From assembly GCA_025964615.1 (NCBI GenBank), contig JAOPYM010000454.1:1-34881 (forward strand): a stretch of DNA of 34,881 nt, read 5' to 3'. Every line of letters begins with the position of its first letter. The first letter of the stretch is position 1. This document shows, piece by piece, positions 24,174-32,606 of the stretch. Made by a program: the position numbers and the translations under genes. The notes beneath the pieces were generated by a model. It searched no databases and had not been told where the DNA came from. It saw only the letters and a program-made list of their open reading frames with translations. Source of the DNA: Actinomycetes bacterium (GTDB lineage: Bacteria; Actinomycetota; Actinomycetes; Streptosporangiales; Streptosporangiaceae).

Positions 24174-24211
24174 TACGGCCCGTACCCCTGCGTCAAGGGG
24201 TACGGGCCGTA
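24174..24211 (+). terminator. Terminator of the ABC transporter operon
   Basis: TACGGCCCGTACCCC (24174-24188) and GGGGTACGGGCCGTA (24197-24211) form a perfect 15-bp stem with an 8-base loop, 6 bases after the stop. Confidence 0.85.
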
Positions 24212-24230
24212 CTGGCTTAGGGTGGGCGCC

Positions 24231-25199
24231 ATGTTCGCTGTCACCGCCGCGCGTATCGACGCAGAGAACCCCGTCAACGGCCTGGAGCTCGGTGAGCACC
24301 CCGACCCGGTGGCGCCCGAGGGGTGGGCCACCGTCACGGTGCGGGCCACCTCCCTCAACCACCACGACCTGTGGACGCTGCGCGGTGTCGGCGTGCGTCC
24401 CGAGCAGCTGCCGCTCGTGCTCGGCTGCGACGCCGCCGGGATCGACGAGGACGGCAACGAGGTCATCGTGCACGCCGTCATCGGAGATCCCTCCCGGGGC
24501 GGCGGCGACGAGACCCTGGACCCCAAGCGCTCGCTCCTCTCGGAGGTCCACGACGGGACCCTGGCCCAGCAGGTGGTCGTACCGCGGCGCAATCTCGTAC
24601 CCAAGCCGGCGGAGCTGTCGTTCGAGCAGGCGTCCTGCCTGCCGACCGCGTGGCTGACCGCCTACCGGATGCTGTTCGACAAGTCGGGCGTGCAGCCGGG
24701 CTCCACCATCCTCGTGCAGGGTGCCGGCGGGGGCGTGGCGACCGCGCTCATCGCGCTGGGCTCGGCGGCGGGCTACCGGGTCTGGGCGACCAGCCGGAGC
24801 GAGGCCAAGCGCGCGCAGGCGCTCAAACTGGGGGCGGCGGCGGTCTTCGAGTCCGGGGCGCGGCTACCGGACCGGGTGGACGCCGTGATGGAGACGGTCG
24901 GCCAGGCGACCTGGGCGCACTCGGTGAAGTCGCTGCGGCCCGGCGGGCGGATCGTGGTGTCGGGGGCGACCAGCGGCCCGATGCCGCCGGCCGAGCTGAC
25001 CCGGGTGTTCTTCCTGCAGCTGTCGGTGGTCGGCTCCACGATGGGCACCCGTGACCAGCTCGAGCGGCTCGCCCGGTTCCTGGTCACCACGGGGGTACGG
25101 CCCGTCATCGACCGCACGCTGCCGCTCATCCAGGCCCGCGAGGGCTTCGCCGCGCTGGAGACCGGCGACGTCTTCGGCAAGATCGTCTTCACGGTATAG
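24231..25199 (+). CDS. Zinc-type alcohol dehydrogenase / quinone reductase-like MDR protein
   Basis: 322 residues of the medium-chain dehydrogenase superfamily. The N-terminal GroES-like domain has SLNHHDLWTLRG and LGCDAAG; the Rossmann domain has VQGAGGGVATALIALGSAAGY (the GxGGVG-type loop). The NADPH:quinone reductase-like ending GDVFGKIVFTV is present. The catalytic-zinc cysteine/histidine set typical of alcohol dehydrogenases is not obvious, so a quinone or enoyl reductase role is more likely. I preferred ATG at 24231 over GTG at 24222. The gene stands alone and converges on padR. Confidence 0.83.
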   Translation: MFAVTAARIDAENPVNGLELGEHPDPVAPEGWATVTVRATSLNHHDLWTLRGVGVRPEQLPLVLGCDAAGIDEDGNEVIVHAVIGDPSRGGGDETLDPKRSLLSEVHDGTLAQQVVVPRRNLVPKPAELSFEQASCLPTAWLTAYRMLFDKSGVQPGSTILVQGAGGGVATALIALGSAAGYRVWATSRSEAKRAQALKLGAAAVFESGARLPDRVDAVMETVGQATWAHSVKSLRPGGRIVVSGATSGPMPPAELTRVFFLQLSVVGSTMGTRDQLERLARFLVTTGVRPVIDRTLPLIQAREGFAALETGDVFGKIVFTV

Positions 25200-25203
25200 C
25201 TCT

Positions 25204-25256
25204 CGTGATCGCGGAAAGAAACAGGCCTTCAGGCCCTGTTTCTTTCCGCGATCACG
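25204..25256. terminator. Long bidirectional terminator hairpin
   Basis: CGTGATCGCGGAAAGAAACAGG-type arms (25204-25225 and 25235-25256) pair perfectly over 22 bp around a 9-base loop. The right arm includes the padR stop codon. It ends both the rightward reductase gene and the leftward padR gene. Confidence 0.85.
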
Positions 25257-25989
25257 AAGGTGGGAAGACCTCGGTCTTCAGCCTGCGCAGGGTGTCGTCG
25301 AGGATGGAGCGGGCGGCGGTCAGCTTCTCCTCGTCGAGCCCGCTTCGGTGCGTGGAGCGCCGTACGTCCTCGACGAACTGGCGCAGCGCGCGGTCCAGCT
25401 TGAGGGCGGCGACGTCCTCCTGGCTACCGGTCGCGGTCTTCCACGCGTCCTCCCAGGTGCCGCGCCACTCCTCTTTCCAGGACTGCCAGTACTCCTTCTG
25501 GCGCCGCCACTCGTCCTTCTGCCGTTCCGTGGCGCCCTTCCAGGAGTCCTTGGCGGCCCTGTCCTGCTCGCGGAGCTCCCGGGTGGCGCTGCGGCCGTGG
25601 TCGCGCATGTCCTTGGCGACCTGGGTGAGCTCGTCGCGCAGGGTCCGCACGGTCTGCCGTACGTCCTGCTGGACCTCACGGGCGAACTCGGAGGCGGAGG
25701 CGGTGATCTCCTCCTCCAGCTCGGCCAGCTCGTCCATCCGCCGCACGACCTCGGCGCGGCCCTTGTCGGTGACCGTGTAGACCTTCTTGCCCTTGACCAC
25801 CTCGTGGGTGACCAGGCCCTCCTCCTCGAGGCGCGCGAGGCGGGGGTAGATCGTGCCGGGGGAGGGCGAGTAGACCCCGAGGAACCGGTCCTGGAGCAGC
25901 CGGATGATCTCGTAGCCGTGCCTTGGGCTCTCCTCAAGGAGCTTGAGCAGGTAGAGCCGCAGCCGGCCGTGACCGAAAACAGTGGCCAT
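25252..25989 (-). CDS. PadR-family regulator with a Trp-rich C-terminal helix
   Basis: 245 residues. The N-terminal winged helix (5-85) is PadR-like: LRLYLLKLLEESPRHGYEIIRLL, SPSPGTIYPRLARLEEEGLV and KKVYTVTDKGR. The C-terminal part is longer than usual and highly charged. Between 150 and 183 it carries seven tryptophans (150, 161, 168, 171, 175, 179, 183) at mostly 3-4 or 7 residue spacing, forming one face of a helix. The ATG overlaps the stop of the DUF4097-type gene by one base (TGATG), so both are translated from one message. It is likely an autorepressor acting at the palindrome near 26828. Confidence 0.9.
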   Translation of the reverse strand: MATVFGHGRLRLYLLKLLEESPRHGYEIIRLLQDRFLGVYSPSPGTIYPRLARLEEEGLVTHEVVKGKKVYTVTDKGRAEVVRRMDELAELEEEITASASEFAREVQQDVRQTVRTLRDELTQVAKDMRDHGRSATRELREQDRAAKDSWKGATERQKDEWRRQKEYWQSWKEEWRGTWEDAWKTATGSQEDVAALKLDRALRQFVEDVRRSTHRSGLDEEKLTAARSILDDTLRRLKTEVFPPS

Positions 25990-26786
25990 CAGTTCTCCAG
26001 TTCCGACCGGCTCAGCAAGGTGACACTGCCCGATACGGTGTTCACGGTCAGCTGCCCGGCACCATCGCCGAGCGTACCCGTGAGGCTCTTCGGGACGGAC
26101 CGGGCACCTCGGTCCAGGCCCTCGAATGCGCTGTCGATCCGGCCCGCCGCCGACGTGAGGCTGACCTTGGCGGAGGTGAAGGCGGGCAGCCGGAGGGTCA
26201 CCTCGCCGGAGACCGTGGTGACGGTCACCTGGCCGGAGGCGCCCATCGAGATGTCTGCCGCGATCTTGCCGTTGACGGACTTGGCGTTGAGCATGTCCAG
26301 GTAGCCGCCCGCCAGCGCGAGATCACCGGAGACCGAGTTGAAGGTCATGGTGCCGGCCAGGTCCTGCGCCTCAACGGCGCCCGAGACGGTGCTGACATCG
26401 ATCCGGCCGGTCACCCTGCCCAGGGTGACGTCCCCGGAACCGGTCCTGACCGAAGTACGGGCGGTGAGCCCGGCGATCACCGCTTCGGCGGTCACCAGAT
26501 TGATCGTGACGGGGCAGTCGGGCGGCACCATGACGGTGACCGTGGCACGGCTGCGGTTGCTGCTGAGCCACTGCAGGATGCCCCCCAGGACGTTCTCGTG
26601 GGCGATGGTCAGCATCCCGGCCTCGTGGGTGACCGTCAGGGGGCTCCCGTGCACGTCGCTGACACGGACGGACGGCCTCTCGTCGCCGGCGACCACCGAG
26701 ATCGCGCCCGCCACCAGACCGGCCTTCAGCGCCACGACACCCTCGAAGTCCAGAGTCGTCGGCTCATCGATCATCCACCGCGCCAT
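25989..26786 (-). CDS. DUF4097-type beta-repeat protein
   Basis: 265 residues from the ATG at 26786, with AAGGGATGAGG upstream. A longer frame to 26933 runs through the promoter and a palindromic element and is rejected. The protein is mostly short beta strands with repeated patterns such as VRTGSGDVTLGRV, VSTVSGAVEAQ, FNSVSGDLALAG and VTTVSGEVTLRL, the hallmark of the DUF4097 beta-helix family. There is no signal peptide or membrane segment. The function is unknown. It is the first gene of an operon with padR, so the two probably act in one pathway, perhaps with the beta-repeat protein influencing the regulator. Confidence 0.83.
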   Translation of the reverse strand: MARWMIDEPTTLDFEGVVALKAGLVAGAISVVAGDERPSVRVSDVHGSPLTVTHEAGMLTIAHENVLGGILQWLSSNRSRATVTVMVPPDCPVTINLVTAEAVIAGLTARTSVRTGSGDVTLGRVTGRIDVSTVSGAVEAQDLAGTMTFNSVSGDLALAGGYLDMLNAKSVNGKIAADISMGASGQVTVTTVSGEVTLRLPAFTSAKVSLTSAAGRIDSAFEGLDRGARSVPKSLTGTLGDGAGQLTVNTVSGSVTLLSRSELEN

Positions 26787-26826
26787 GGCCTCATCCCTTC
26801 CCGCCACCAGCACACTCTGCACAAAA

Positions 26827-26854
26827 ACGATATATCGCGTCTCCGAAAAGTCAA
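26827..26854 (-). promoter_or_regulatory. Promoter and probable PadR operator of the DUF4097-padR operon
   Basis: On the minus strand TTGACT (26849-26854) is followed after 16 bases by TATCGT (26827-26832). The perfect palindrome CGATATATCG (26828-26837) overlaps the -10 element. AT-rich palindromes of this kind are typical PadR targets, so PadR binding here would block transcription. Operator function is inferred. Confidence 0.55.
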
Positions 26855-26871
26855 GACATGTCGCGTCTACT

Positions 26872-26936
26872 CGTTGAGTCGTGGCGTTTCCCGCACCTAA
26901 GAGCGAAACAGTGCGGGAAACGCCACGAGTCAACGG
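26872..26936. repeat. Palindromic element E3, after the DUF6104-like gene
   Basis: The arms CGTTGAGTCGTGGCGTTTCC + CGCAC and GTGCGGGAAACGCCACGAGT + CAACG pair almost perfectly around the loop CTAAGAGCGAAACA. It ends one base before the stop codon of the DUF6104-like gene and lies about 17 bases upstream of the DUF4097 promoter. Confidence 0.9.
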
Positions 26937-26937
26937 G

Positions 26938-27111
26938 TCAGTCTTCGTCGTCGAGGCGGGCGAGCCAGGTGGCGAGGCGTTCTATGGGGGTCTCGAATTC
27001 GGGGTTGAGGTCGACGAACTCGCGGAGGCGCTCGGCGAGCCACCCGATGCCGACCTCCTCGGAGCCCCGTCGCTCGACGAGTTCCTCGATGCCCCGGTCT
27101 GTGAAGTACAT
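26938..27111 (-). CDS. Small conserved actinobacterial protein, DUF6104-like
   Basis: 57 residues: it starts MYFTDRGIEELVERRGSEEV, contains WLAERLREFVDLNPEFETP (24-42) and ends ERLATWLARLDDED. From memory this matches a small, conserved actinobacterial family now called DUF6104. The ATG has a strong GGGAGGA site. The protein is acidic, mostly helical and cytoplasmic by composition. Its function is unknown. It lies downstream of kgd on the same strand, separated by a terminator hairpin and element E4. Element E3 follows its stop. The gene is thus bracketed by two palindromic elements. Confidence 0.82.
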   Translation of the reverse strand: MYFTDRGIEELVERRGSEEVGIGWLAERLREFVDLNPEFETPIERLATWLARLDDED

Positions 27112-27124
27112 GGGTCCTCCCTTT

Positions 27125-27209
27125 CGTTGAGTCGTCCAACAAAGGCAGGCGTTTCCCGCACCGTTTCGCTCTCAGGTGCGGGAAACGCCAGCTTCTATTG
27201 GACGAGTCG
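27125..27209. repeat. Palindromic element E4, between kgd and the DUF6104-like gene
   Basis: The inner arms GGCGTTTCCCGCACC and GGTGCGGGAAACGCC are perfect. The outer arms GAGTCGTCCAA and TTGGACGAGTC pair with one mismatch, with an unpaired inner stretch. Its loop, read on the minus strand (TGAGAGCGAAACG), matches the plus-strand loop of E3, so E4 is inverted relative to E3. It starts 13 bases from the start codon of the DUF6104-like gene. Confidence 0.85.
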
Positions 27210-27249
27210 ACGAAGGCCCCGGCGCGAGCGCTGCGGGGCCTTCGTCGAC
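27206..27249 (-). terminator. Terminator of kgd
   Basis: GTCGACGAAGGCCCCG (27206-27221) pairs perfectly with CGGGGCCTTCGTCGAC (27234-27249), 10 bases beyond the kgd stop. It abuts element E4. Confidence 0.85.
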
Positions 27250-27259
27250 TGCCTGAAGG

Positions 27260-30200
27260 TCAGGCGCGGGGGAACAGGTAGTCGAGCATGGCCTCCTGCT
27301 CGGCCAGGTGCAGCTTGGCCGAGCCCACCGCGGGCGAGGACGCCGGGGGCCGCGAGACCCGGGTGATCTTCCGCTCTCCGAAGACGTTCGGGAAGACCAG
27401 GCCGAAGAAGGGCCAGGCACCCATGTTCTTCGGCTCGTCCTGCACATACACGACCTCGACGTCATCGGCGTACTTCGCCAGTTCCGCCTTGATCTCGTCG
27501 ATCGGCGTCGGGTAGAGCCGCTCGATCCGGACCACGGCGGTGTCCGTGGAACCGGAGGCGTCCCGGGCCGCGGCCACCTCGTAGTAGATCTTCCCGGTGG
27601 TCAGCAGCACCCGGCGGACCCCGGCGGGCTCCACCGTGGAGTCCCCGATGACCGGCCGGAACGCCCCCGAGGTGAACTCGACGGTCGGCGAGGTCGCCGC
27701 CTTGTGCCGCAGTAGCGACTTCGGGGTGAAGACGATCAGCGGCTTCTGGCGCCCCGACAGGGTCTGCCAGCGCAGCAGATGGAAGTAGTTCGACGGGGAC
27801 GTCGGGTAGGCCACGGTCATGTTGTCCTGGGCGCACATCTGCAGGTAGCGCTCGATGCGGGCCGAGGAGTGGTCGGGGCCCTGACCCTCGTAGCCGTGCG
27901 GCAGCAGCAGGACCAGCGAGGACCGCTGCCCCCACTTGGCCTCACCGGACGAGATGAACTCGTCCATGATCGTCTGAGCGCCGTCGGCGAAGTCGCCGAA
28001 CTGGGCCTCCCAGAGCACCAGCGCGTCCGGCCTGGTGAGCGAGTAGCCGTACTCGAAGCCCATCGCCGCGTACTCCGAGAGCAGCGAGTCGTGCACGTAG
28101 AACTTCGAGACGCCCTGCCCGAACTGGCGCAGCGGGGCGTACTCCTCACCGTTCTTGCGGTCCACCAGGACCGCGTGCCGCTGGCCGAAGGTGCCACGCC
28201 GGCTGTCCTGCCCGACGAGCCGTACCGGATGACCGTCGATCAGCAGCGACCCGAGGGCGAGCAGCTCACCGGTGGCCCAGTCGATCGAGTCCTCCTCGAT
28301 CATGGCCGCCCGCTTGGTCAGCATCGGCTGCAGCCGGGGGTGCACCGTGAACCCCGGAGGCAGGTTCAGCTGGGTGTCGATGATCCGCTTGACCGTCTCG
28401 TCCGAGATCGCCGAACCGGCGGCGCCATGGTCGACGGGGATGGTCTCCTCGTCGGCGGGCCGTACCACGGAACCCGGCTCGAGCGGCCGCTTGACCGCCT
28501 CGCGGGTCTCGGTGAAGGCCCGCTCCAGCTGCTCCTGGTAGTCGCGCAGCGCGTGCTCGGCCTCTTCGACGGTGATGTCGCCGCGGCCTATCAGCGCCTC
28601 GGTGTAGAGCTTGCGGACCGAGCGCTTGGCGTCGATCAGGTCGTACATGAGCGGCTGGGTGAACGAGGGGTTGTCGGCCTCGTTGTGCCCGCGCCGCCGG
28701 TAGCAGACCAGGTCGATGACGACGTCCTTCTTGAACGCCTGGCGGTACTCGAACGCGAACCTGGCCACCCACGCGCACTGCTCGGGATCGTCGCCGTTCA
28801 CGTGGAAGATCGGCGCCTGGATCATCCGGGCGACGTCGGTGCAGTAGACGCTGGAGCGTGAGTACTCCGGCGCGGTGGTGAAGCCGACCTGGTTGTTGAC
28901 CACGACGTGCACCGTGCCACCGGTGCGGTAGCCGCGCAGCTGGGACAGGTTCAGCGTCTCCGCGACCACGCCCTGCCCCGCGAACGCCGCGTCGCCGTGG
29001 ATCAGGATCGGCAGGACCGTGAAGCCCGCCTCACCGACGTCCAGGATGTCCTGCTTGGCCCGGGTGACGCCCTCGGCGACCGGGTCGACGGCCTCCAGGT
29101 GCGACGGGTTCGCCACCAGCGCGGTACGGATCTTCGCGCCGTCTGAGGCCACGAAGTCGCCCTCGGCGCCCAAGTGGTACTTGACGTCGCCGGAGCCCTG
29201 CGCGCTGCGCGGGTCCAGGTTGCCTTCGAACTCGCCGAAGATCTGGCCGTAGGACTTGCCGACGATGTTGGCGAGCACGTTCAGGCGCCCGCGGTGCGCC
29301 ATGCCCATGACGACCTCGTCGAGGTGCCACTCGGCGGCCGACGTGATCACCGAGTCGAGCAGCGGGATCAGCGACTCGCCGCCTTCGAGAGAGAACCGCT
29401 TCTGCCCCACGAACTTGGTCTGCAGGAACGTCTCGAAGGCCTCCGCGCTGTTGAGCCGGCGCAGGATGTGCAGCTGCTCCTCGCGGTCCGGCTTGACGTG
29501 CGGTACCTCGACGCGCTCCTGGATCCAGGCCCGTTCGCCCGGGTCCTGGATGTGCATGTACTCGATGCCGACCGTACGGCAGTACGAGTTGCGCAGTACC
29601 CCGAGGATGTCGCGCAGCTTCATGGTCGGCTGACCGCCGAAACCGCCGGTGGCGAACTCCCGCTCCAGGTCCCACAGGGTCAGCCCGTGCTGCAGGATGT
29701 CCAGGTCCGGGTGGCGCCGCTGCTTGTACTCCAGCGGGTCGGTGTCGGCCATCAGGTGGCCGCGTACCCGGTAGGAGTGGATCAGCTCGTGCACCCGGGC
29801 GATCTTGGCGACGTCGTTCTCGTGGGTGGCCGCGATGTCGAGTACCCAGCGGACCGGCTCGTACGGGATCCGCAGGGCTTCGAAGATGTCGTCGTAGAAG
29901 CCCTCCTCACCCAGGAGCAGGGCGTTGATGTGGCGCAGGAAGTCGCCGGACTGGGCGCCCTGGATGATCCGGTGGTCGTAGGTCGAGGTCAGCGTCATGG
30001 TCTTGCTGATGCCGAGCCGCGACAGCGTCTCGGGGTTGGCCCCCGCGTACTCGGCCGGGTACTCCATGGCGCCCGCGCCGATGATGCAGCCCTGTCCGGG
30101 CATCAGCCGCGGCACGGAGTGCACAGTGCCGATGGTGCCCGGGTTGGTCAGGCTGATCGAGGTGCCCTGGAAGTCGTCCAGGGTGAGCTTGTTGGCACGC

Positions 30201-30937
30201 GCCTTGCGGACGACCTCCTCGTACGCCGCCCAGAACTGGCGGAAGTCGAGGGTCTCGGCGGCCTTGATGCTGGGCACCACGAGCTGCCGCTGGCCGTCGG
30301 CCTTCTTGACATCGATGGCCAGGCCGAAGCCGACGTGCTCCGGCTGCACCAGGACGGGCTTTCCGTCCACCTCTGTGTAGTACGCGTTCATTTCCGGCAT
30401 CGCGTCCAACGCCCGGACGATCGCGTAGCCGATGAGGTGGGTGAAGGACACCTTCCCGCCACGGCCGCGCTTGAGGTGGTTGTTGATGACGATGCGGTTG
30501 TCGATCAGCAGTTTCGCCGGTACGGCCCGTACGCTCGTCGCGGTCGGCACCGAGAGGCTGGCCTCCATGTTGGCGACCGTCCGCGCGGCCACGCCCTTGA
30601 GGCGTACCTCGGTGGCGCCCGCCGCGACCGCAGGAGTGGCGGCCGGAGGCTTCACTGGGGCCTTCGCCGCCGCTGGAGCCGGTGGAGCCGGTGGAGCCGG
30701 TGGTGGCGGTGGGGCAGGCGGCGCGGCCGTCCCGGTACCGGCCTGAACCAGGCTGGTGGGGCTCGCCGTCACCGGACGGGAATCCGGCTGATAGTCGGCA
30801 AAGAAATTCCACCAGGCCTGGTCAACGGAGTTCGGGTCTTCGAGGTACTTGTTGTACAGCTCGTCGACCAGCCACTCGTTGGCGCCGAAATCTGTGTTCT
30901 TGGGGTCGGCGCTTGTACGCGACGCCTCTGTCGACAC
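27260..30937 (-). CDS. kgd: Multifunctional 2-oxoglutarate decarboxylase/dehydrogenase E1-E2 fusion
   Basis: 1225 residues, the length of mycobacterial Kgd (SucA). A short N-terminal segment (1-55, [17 protein letters not shown]) is followed by a Pro/Ala linker (70-105). The succinyltransferase-like E2 domain (about 110-340) has the active site [15 protein letters not shown] with His322. The thiamine-diphosphate E1 domain covers the rest, with [34 protein letters not shown] and [11 protein letters not shown]. As in other actinobacteria there is no lipoyl domain, so a separate acyltransferase and lipoamide dehydrogenase are needed. It feeds the TCA cycle or makes succinic semialdehyde. The start is GTG. 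Control by the FHA protein GarA is known elsewhere; no garA is in the window. Confidence 0.97.
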   Translation of the reverse strand: MSTEASRTSADPKNTDFGANEWLVDELYNKYLEDPNSVDQAWWNFFADYQPDSRPVTASPTSLVQAGTGTAAPPAPPPPPAPPAPPAPAAAKAPVKPPAATPAVAAGATEVRLKGVAARTVANMEASLSVPTATSVRAVPAKLLIDNRIVINNHLKRGRGGKVSFTHLIGYAIVRALDAMPEMNAYYTEVDGKPVLVQPEHVGFGLAIDVKKADGQRQLVVPSIKAAETLDFRQFWAAYEEVVRKARANKLTLDDFQGTSISLTNPGTIGTVHSVPRLMPGQGCIIGAGAMEYPAEYAGANPETLSRLGISKTMTLTSTYDHRIIQGAQSGDFLRHINALLLGEEGFYDDIFEALRIPYEPVRWVLDIAATHENDVAKIARVHELIHSYRVRGHLMADTDPLEYKQRRHPDLDILQHGLTLWDLEREFATGGFGGQPTMKLRDILGVLRNSYCRTVGIEYMHIQDPGERAWIQERVEVPHVKPDREEQLHILRRLNSAEAFETFLQTKFVGQKRFSLEGGESLIPLLDSVITSAAEWHLDEVVMGMAHRGRLNVLANIVGKSYGQIFGEFEGNLDPRSAQGSGDVKYHLGAEGDFVASDGAKIRTALVANPSHLEAVDPVAEGVTRAKQDILDVGEAGFTVLPILIHGDAAFAGQGVVAETLNLSQLRGYRTGGTVHVVVNNQVGFTTAPEYSRSSVYCTDVARMIQAPIFHVNGDDPEQCAWVARFAFEYRQAFKKDVVIDLVCYRRRGHNEADNPSFTQPLMYDLIDAKRSVRKLYTEALIGRGDITVEEAEHALRDYQEQLERAFTETREAVKRPLEPGSVVRPADEETIPVDHGAAGSAISDETVKRIIDTQLNLPPGFTVHPRLQPMLTKRAAMIEEDSIDWATGELLALGSLLIDGHPVRLVGQDSRRGTFGQRHAVLVDRKNGEEYAPLRQFGQGVSKFYVHDSLLSEYAAMGFEYGYSLTRPDALVLWEAQFGDFADGAQTIMDEFISSGEAKWGQRSSLVLLLPHGYEGQGPDHSSARIERYLQMCAQDNMTVAYPTSPSNYFHLLRWQTLSGRQKPLIVFTPKSLLRHKAATSPTVEFTSGAFRPVIGDSTVEPAGVRRVLLTTGKIYYEVAAARDASGSTDTAVVRIERLYPTPIDEIKAELAKYADDVEVVYVQDEPKNMGAWPFFGLVFPNVFGERKITRVSRPPASSPAVGSAKLHLAEQEAMLDYLFPRA

Positions 30938-31135
30938 GGCGGAGATCGCCCTCTTCCGCAGCTAGCAAGGGTTCTGGAAACCGTTCAAGGTTACTCGTTG
31001 GGCTCCGTAGCCGAGCCATGCTCGGTTCAGAAGGCACCTACTACATCCGATTATTGAGGATCTTGGCCCTCACTCTCTCAACGTTCGGACAAGATCGTTT
31101 AATTCTCGCTGCCGGGTTCGGGCAGGTGAGATGGG
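30938..31135. other. Upstream region of kgd
   Basis: 198 bases between kgd and the AIM24-like gene, both leftward. It contains AT-richer stretches around 31050-31060 and 31090-31105 suited to a promoter, but no pair of boxes is convincing. I see no terminator for the AIM24-like gene and no RNA gene. Confidence 0.4.
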
Positions 31136-31708
31136 TCACCTGAGGTTCTCCCCCGACTGGACCAGGACAAAGCCCTGGCCCTGGAAGGCGAGCTGGATGG
31201 CCGCCCCGCCGCGCCCGGTCCCGCTCACGCCGACCTGCAGATCGGTGCTCCAGCAGACCACGGAGGGGGCGTCGGCGAAGGTCGGAGCCCTCCCGGTGTC
31301 GAGCAGCACCGGTGATCCGTGCGTGCACACGGCAGCCCAGCCGGTGCCGTGCAGGGTCGTGACATACGCGTCCTGGGTGGGCTGGATGTCCCAGTTCAGC
31401 GTGGAGTCGAAGGCCAGCAGGCCGCCGCCGTTGACGGTCAGCCCGTCGCCCTCCAGATAGAACAGGTGGACGTCGTACGCGTCGTGGGACAGGAACACCA
31501 GGCCCTGGCCCCGGCAGCGCATCAGGGCCGCGGGCCGGGCGGGCGCCACCCCCTCTTCGACGTCCACCTGCCCCTGGCACGCGATCATGGTGCCGGGCCG
31601 GGCGAGCACCTCACCGTTGAGCCGTACCCGGAGGATCTTGGAATTCTGCAGGGCGAAGTGGCCGGGCAACTGGCGCTGATCCAGGTTCCCGAAGAACGAG
31701 CTGCGCAT
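31136..31708 (-). CDS. AIM24-family protein
   Basis: 190 residues from the ATG at 31708 (MRSSFFGNLDQRQLPGHFALQ). A frame to 31774 adds a low-complexity stretch and is rejected. The protein is rich in beta strands and has the AIM24/TerD-neighbour style segments MIACQGQVD, GLTVNGGGLLAFDSTLNWDIQ and GFVLVQSGENL. AIM24 proteins form a double-psi-like beta fold; bacterial members have no firm function. No signal peptide or membrane span is seen. It is divergent from the dedA gene over 112 bases. Confidence 0.8.
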   Translation of the reverse strand: MRSSFFGNLDQRQLPGHFALQNSKILRVRLNGEVLARPGTMIACQGQVDVEEGVAPARPAALMRCRGQGLVFLSHDAYDVHLFYLEGDGLTVNGGGLLAFDSTLNWDIQPTQDAYVTTLHGTGWAAVCTHGSPVLLDTGRAPTFADAPSVVCWSTDLQVGVSGTGRGGAAIQLAFQGQGFVLVQSGENLR

Positions 31709-31820
31709 GCCGAGCAGCGTAGGTGGTCCTCGCGGGGGATGGGCGCCGGTCCCTTCGGCCGATGTACGGGCCACGGGGCGCGGCTAACATCGAGGTCGTA
31801 CGGGACCGAAGGGGACGCTC

Positions 31821-32474
31821 TTGTCGAACATCACCGGATTTCTGCTGGGCCTGCACGGGCCGGTGATCTATGCGCTGGTGGCCGCGCTGGTGTTCGGTGA
31901 GGCGGCGCTCTTCCTGGGCTTCGTGATCCCCGGCGAGACCGCGATCGTGATCGGCGGGGTGCTGGCGCACCAGGGGCGGGTGTCGCTGCCGGTGCTCATG
32001 GTGATCGTGGTGCTGGCCGCGATCACCGGGGATTCGGTGGGGTACGAGGTCGGGCGGCGGTTCGGGCCGAGGCTGCTGAGCACCAGGGCCGTCCGGAAGT
32101 ACCAGCACAAGGTCGGCAAGGCCCAGGATCTGATCAGGCGGCGCGGGCCGCTGGCCGTCTTCATCGGCCGCTTCACCGCCCTCCTTCGCGCCCTGATGCC
32201 CGCGCTGGTGGGCAGCTCGAAGATGCCGTACCCGAGGTTCCTGCTCTTCAACGCGATCGGCGGGGTGGCCTGGGGGGTCACCTTCACACTCGGCGGCTAC
32301 TTCGCCGGGGCCGCCTTCGAGCACTGGGCCAAGCTCGCGGGGCGGGGCGCAGCCATCGCGGCCGCCGTGGTCGTGGTGATCGCCCTGGCGGTCTGGTCCG
32401 TACGAAGACACCGCAAGGAGGCGGCTGCGGAACCGGTCCTACCGGAGTACGCCCCGTCCAGTGATCAGGGGTAG
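31821..32474 (+). CDS. DedA-family membrane protein
   Basis: 217 residues from a TTG start with GAAGGGG 6 bases upstream. Membrane segments lie near 15-40, 55-75, 135-165 and 175-195. The family motifs are clear: ALFLGFVIPGETAIVIGG (Glu and Pro-Gly-Glu region) and FIGRFTALLRALMPALVG (the conserved GRF-x4-R). DedA proteins are thought to move lipid carriers such as undecaprenyl phosphate or phospholipids across the membrane. The specific cargo is not shown here. A possible -10 TAACAT lies at 31785-31790. Confidence 0.9.
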   Translation: MSNITGFLLGLHGPVIYALVAALVFGEAALFLGFVIPGETAIVIGGVLAHQGRVSLPVLMVIVVLAAITGDSVGYEVGRRFGPRLLSTRAVRKYQHKVGKAQDLIRRRGPLAVFIGRFTALLRALMPALVGSSKMPYPRFLLFNAIGGVAWGVTFTLGGYFAGAAFEHWAKLAGRGAAIAAAVVVVIALAVWSVRRHRKEAAAEPVLPEYAPSSDQG

Positions 32475-32606
32475 GTCCAGCGGTTCGCCGGATTGCCGCA
32501 ACCTGGTTCGGCGGGGGCGATACCGAGCGAGATTCGGTTGGCGTGGTACCACTGGGTAACCCCCAGATGGTTACCTTGGGCTTGACCACTTACTTGAGGA
32601 GGCAGG
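32475..32606. other. Upstream region of the SDR gene
   Basis: 132 bases. The main feature is GGTAACC-N7-GGTTACC (32555-32575), a perfect inverted repeat 31 bases before the SDR start. No terminator for dedA is seen. Confidence 0.5.
32555..32575 (+). promoter_or_regulatory. Inverted repeat GGTAACC-N7-GGTTACC, candidate operator
   Basis: Two perfect 7-bp half-sites separated by 7 bases, just upstream of the SDR/enoyl-CoA hydratase operon. The size and position fit a TetR-type repressor of acyl-CoA metabolism, but no such regulator gene is in the window. Confidence 0.45.

Noticed and set aside
26787-26933. An extension of the DUF4097-type protein by 49 residues.
   Set aside because: It is read through the promoter, the operator palindrome and element E3.
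26930-27142. A 70-residue Arg-rich frame on the minus strand.
   Set aside because: It is out of frame with the DUF6104-like gene, which has the better start site and a recognisable sequence.
29174-31057. A 627-residue open frame antisense to kgd.
   Set aside because: It mirrors the codon pattern of kgd on the other strand, has no recognisable domain, and such frames are routine in high-GC genomes.
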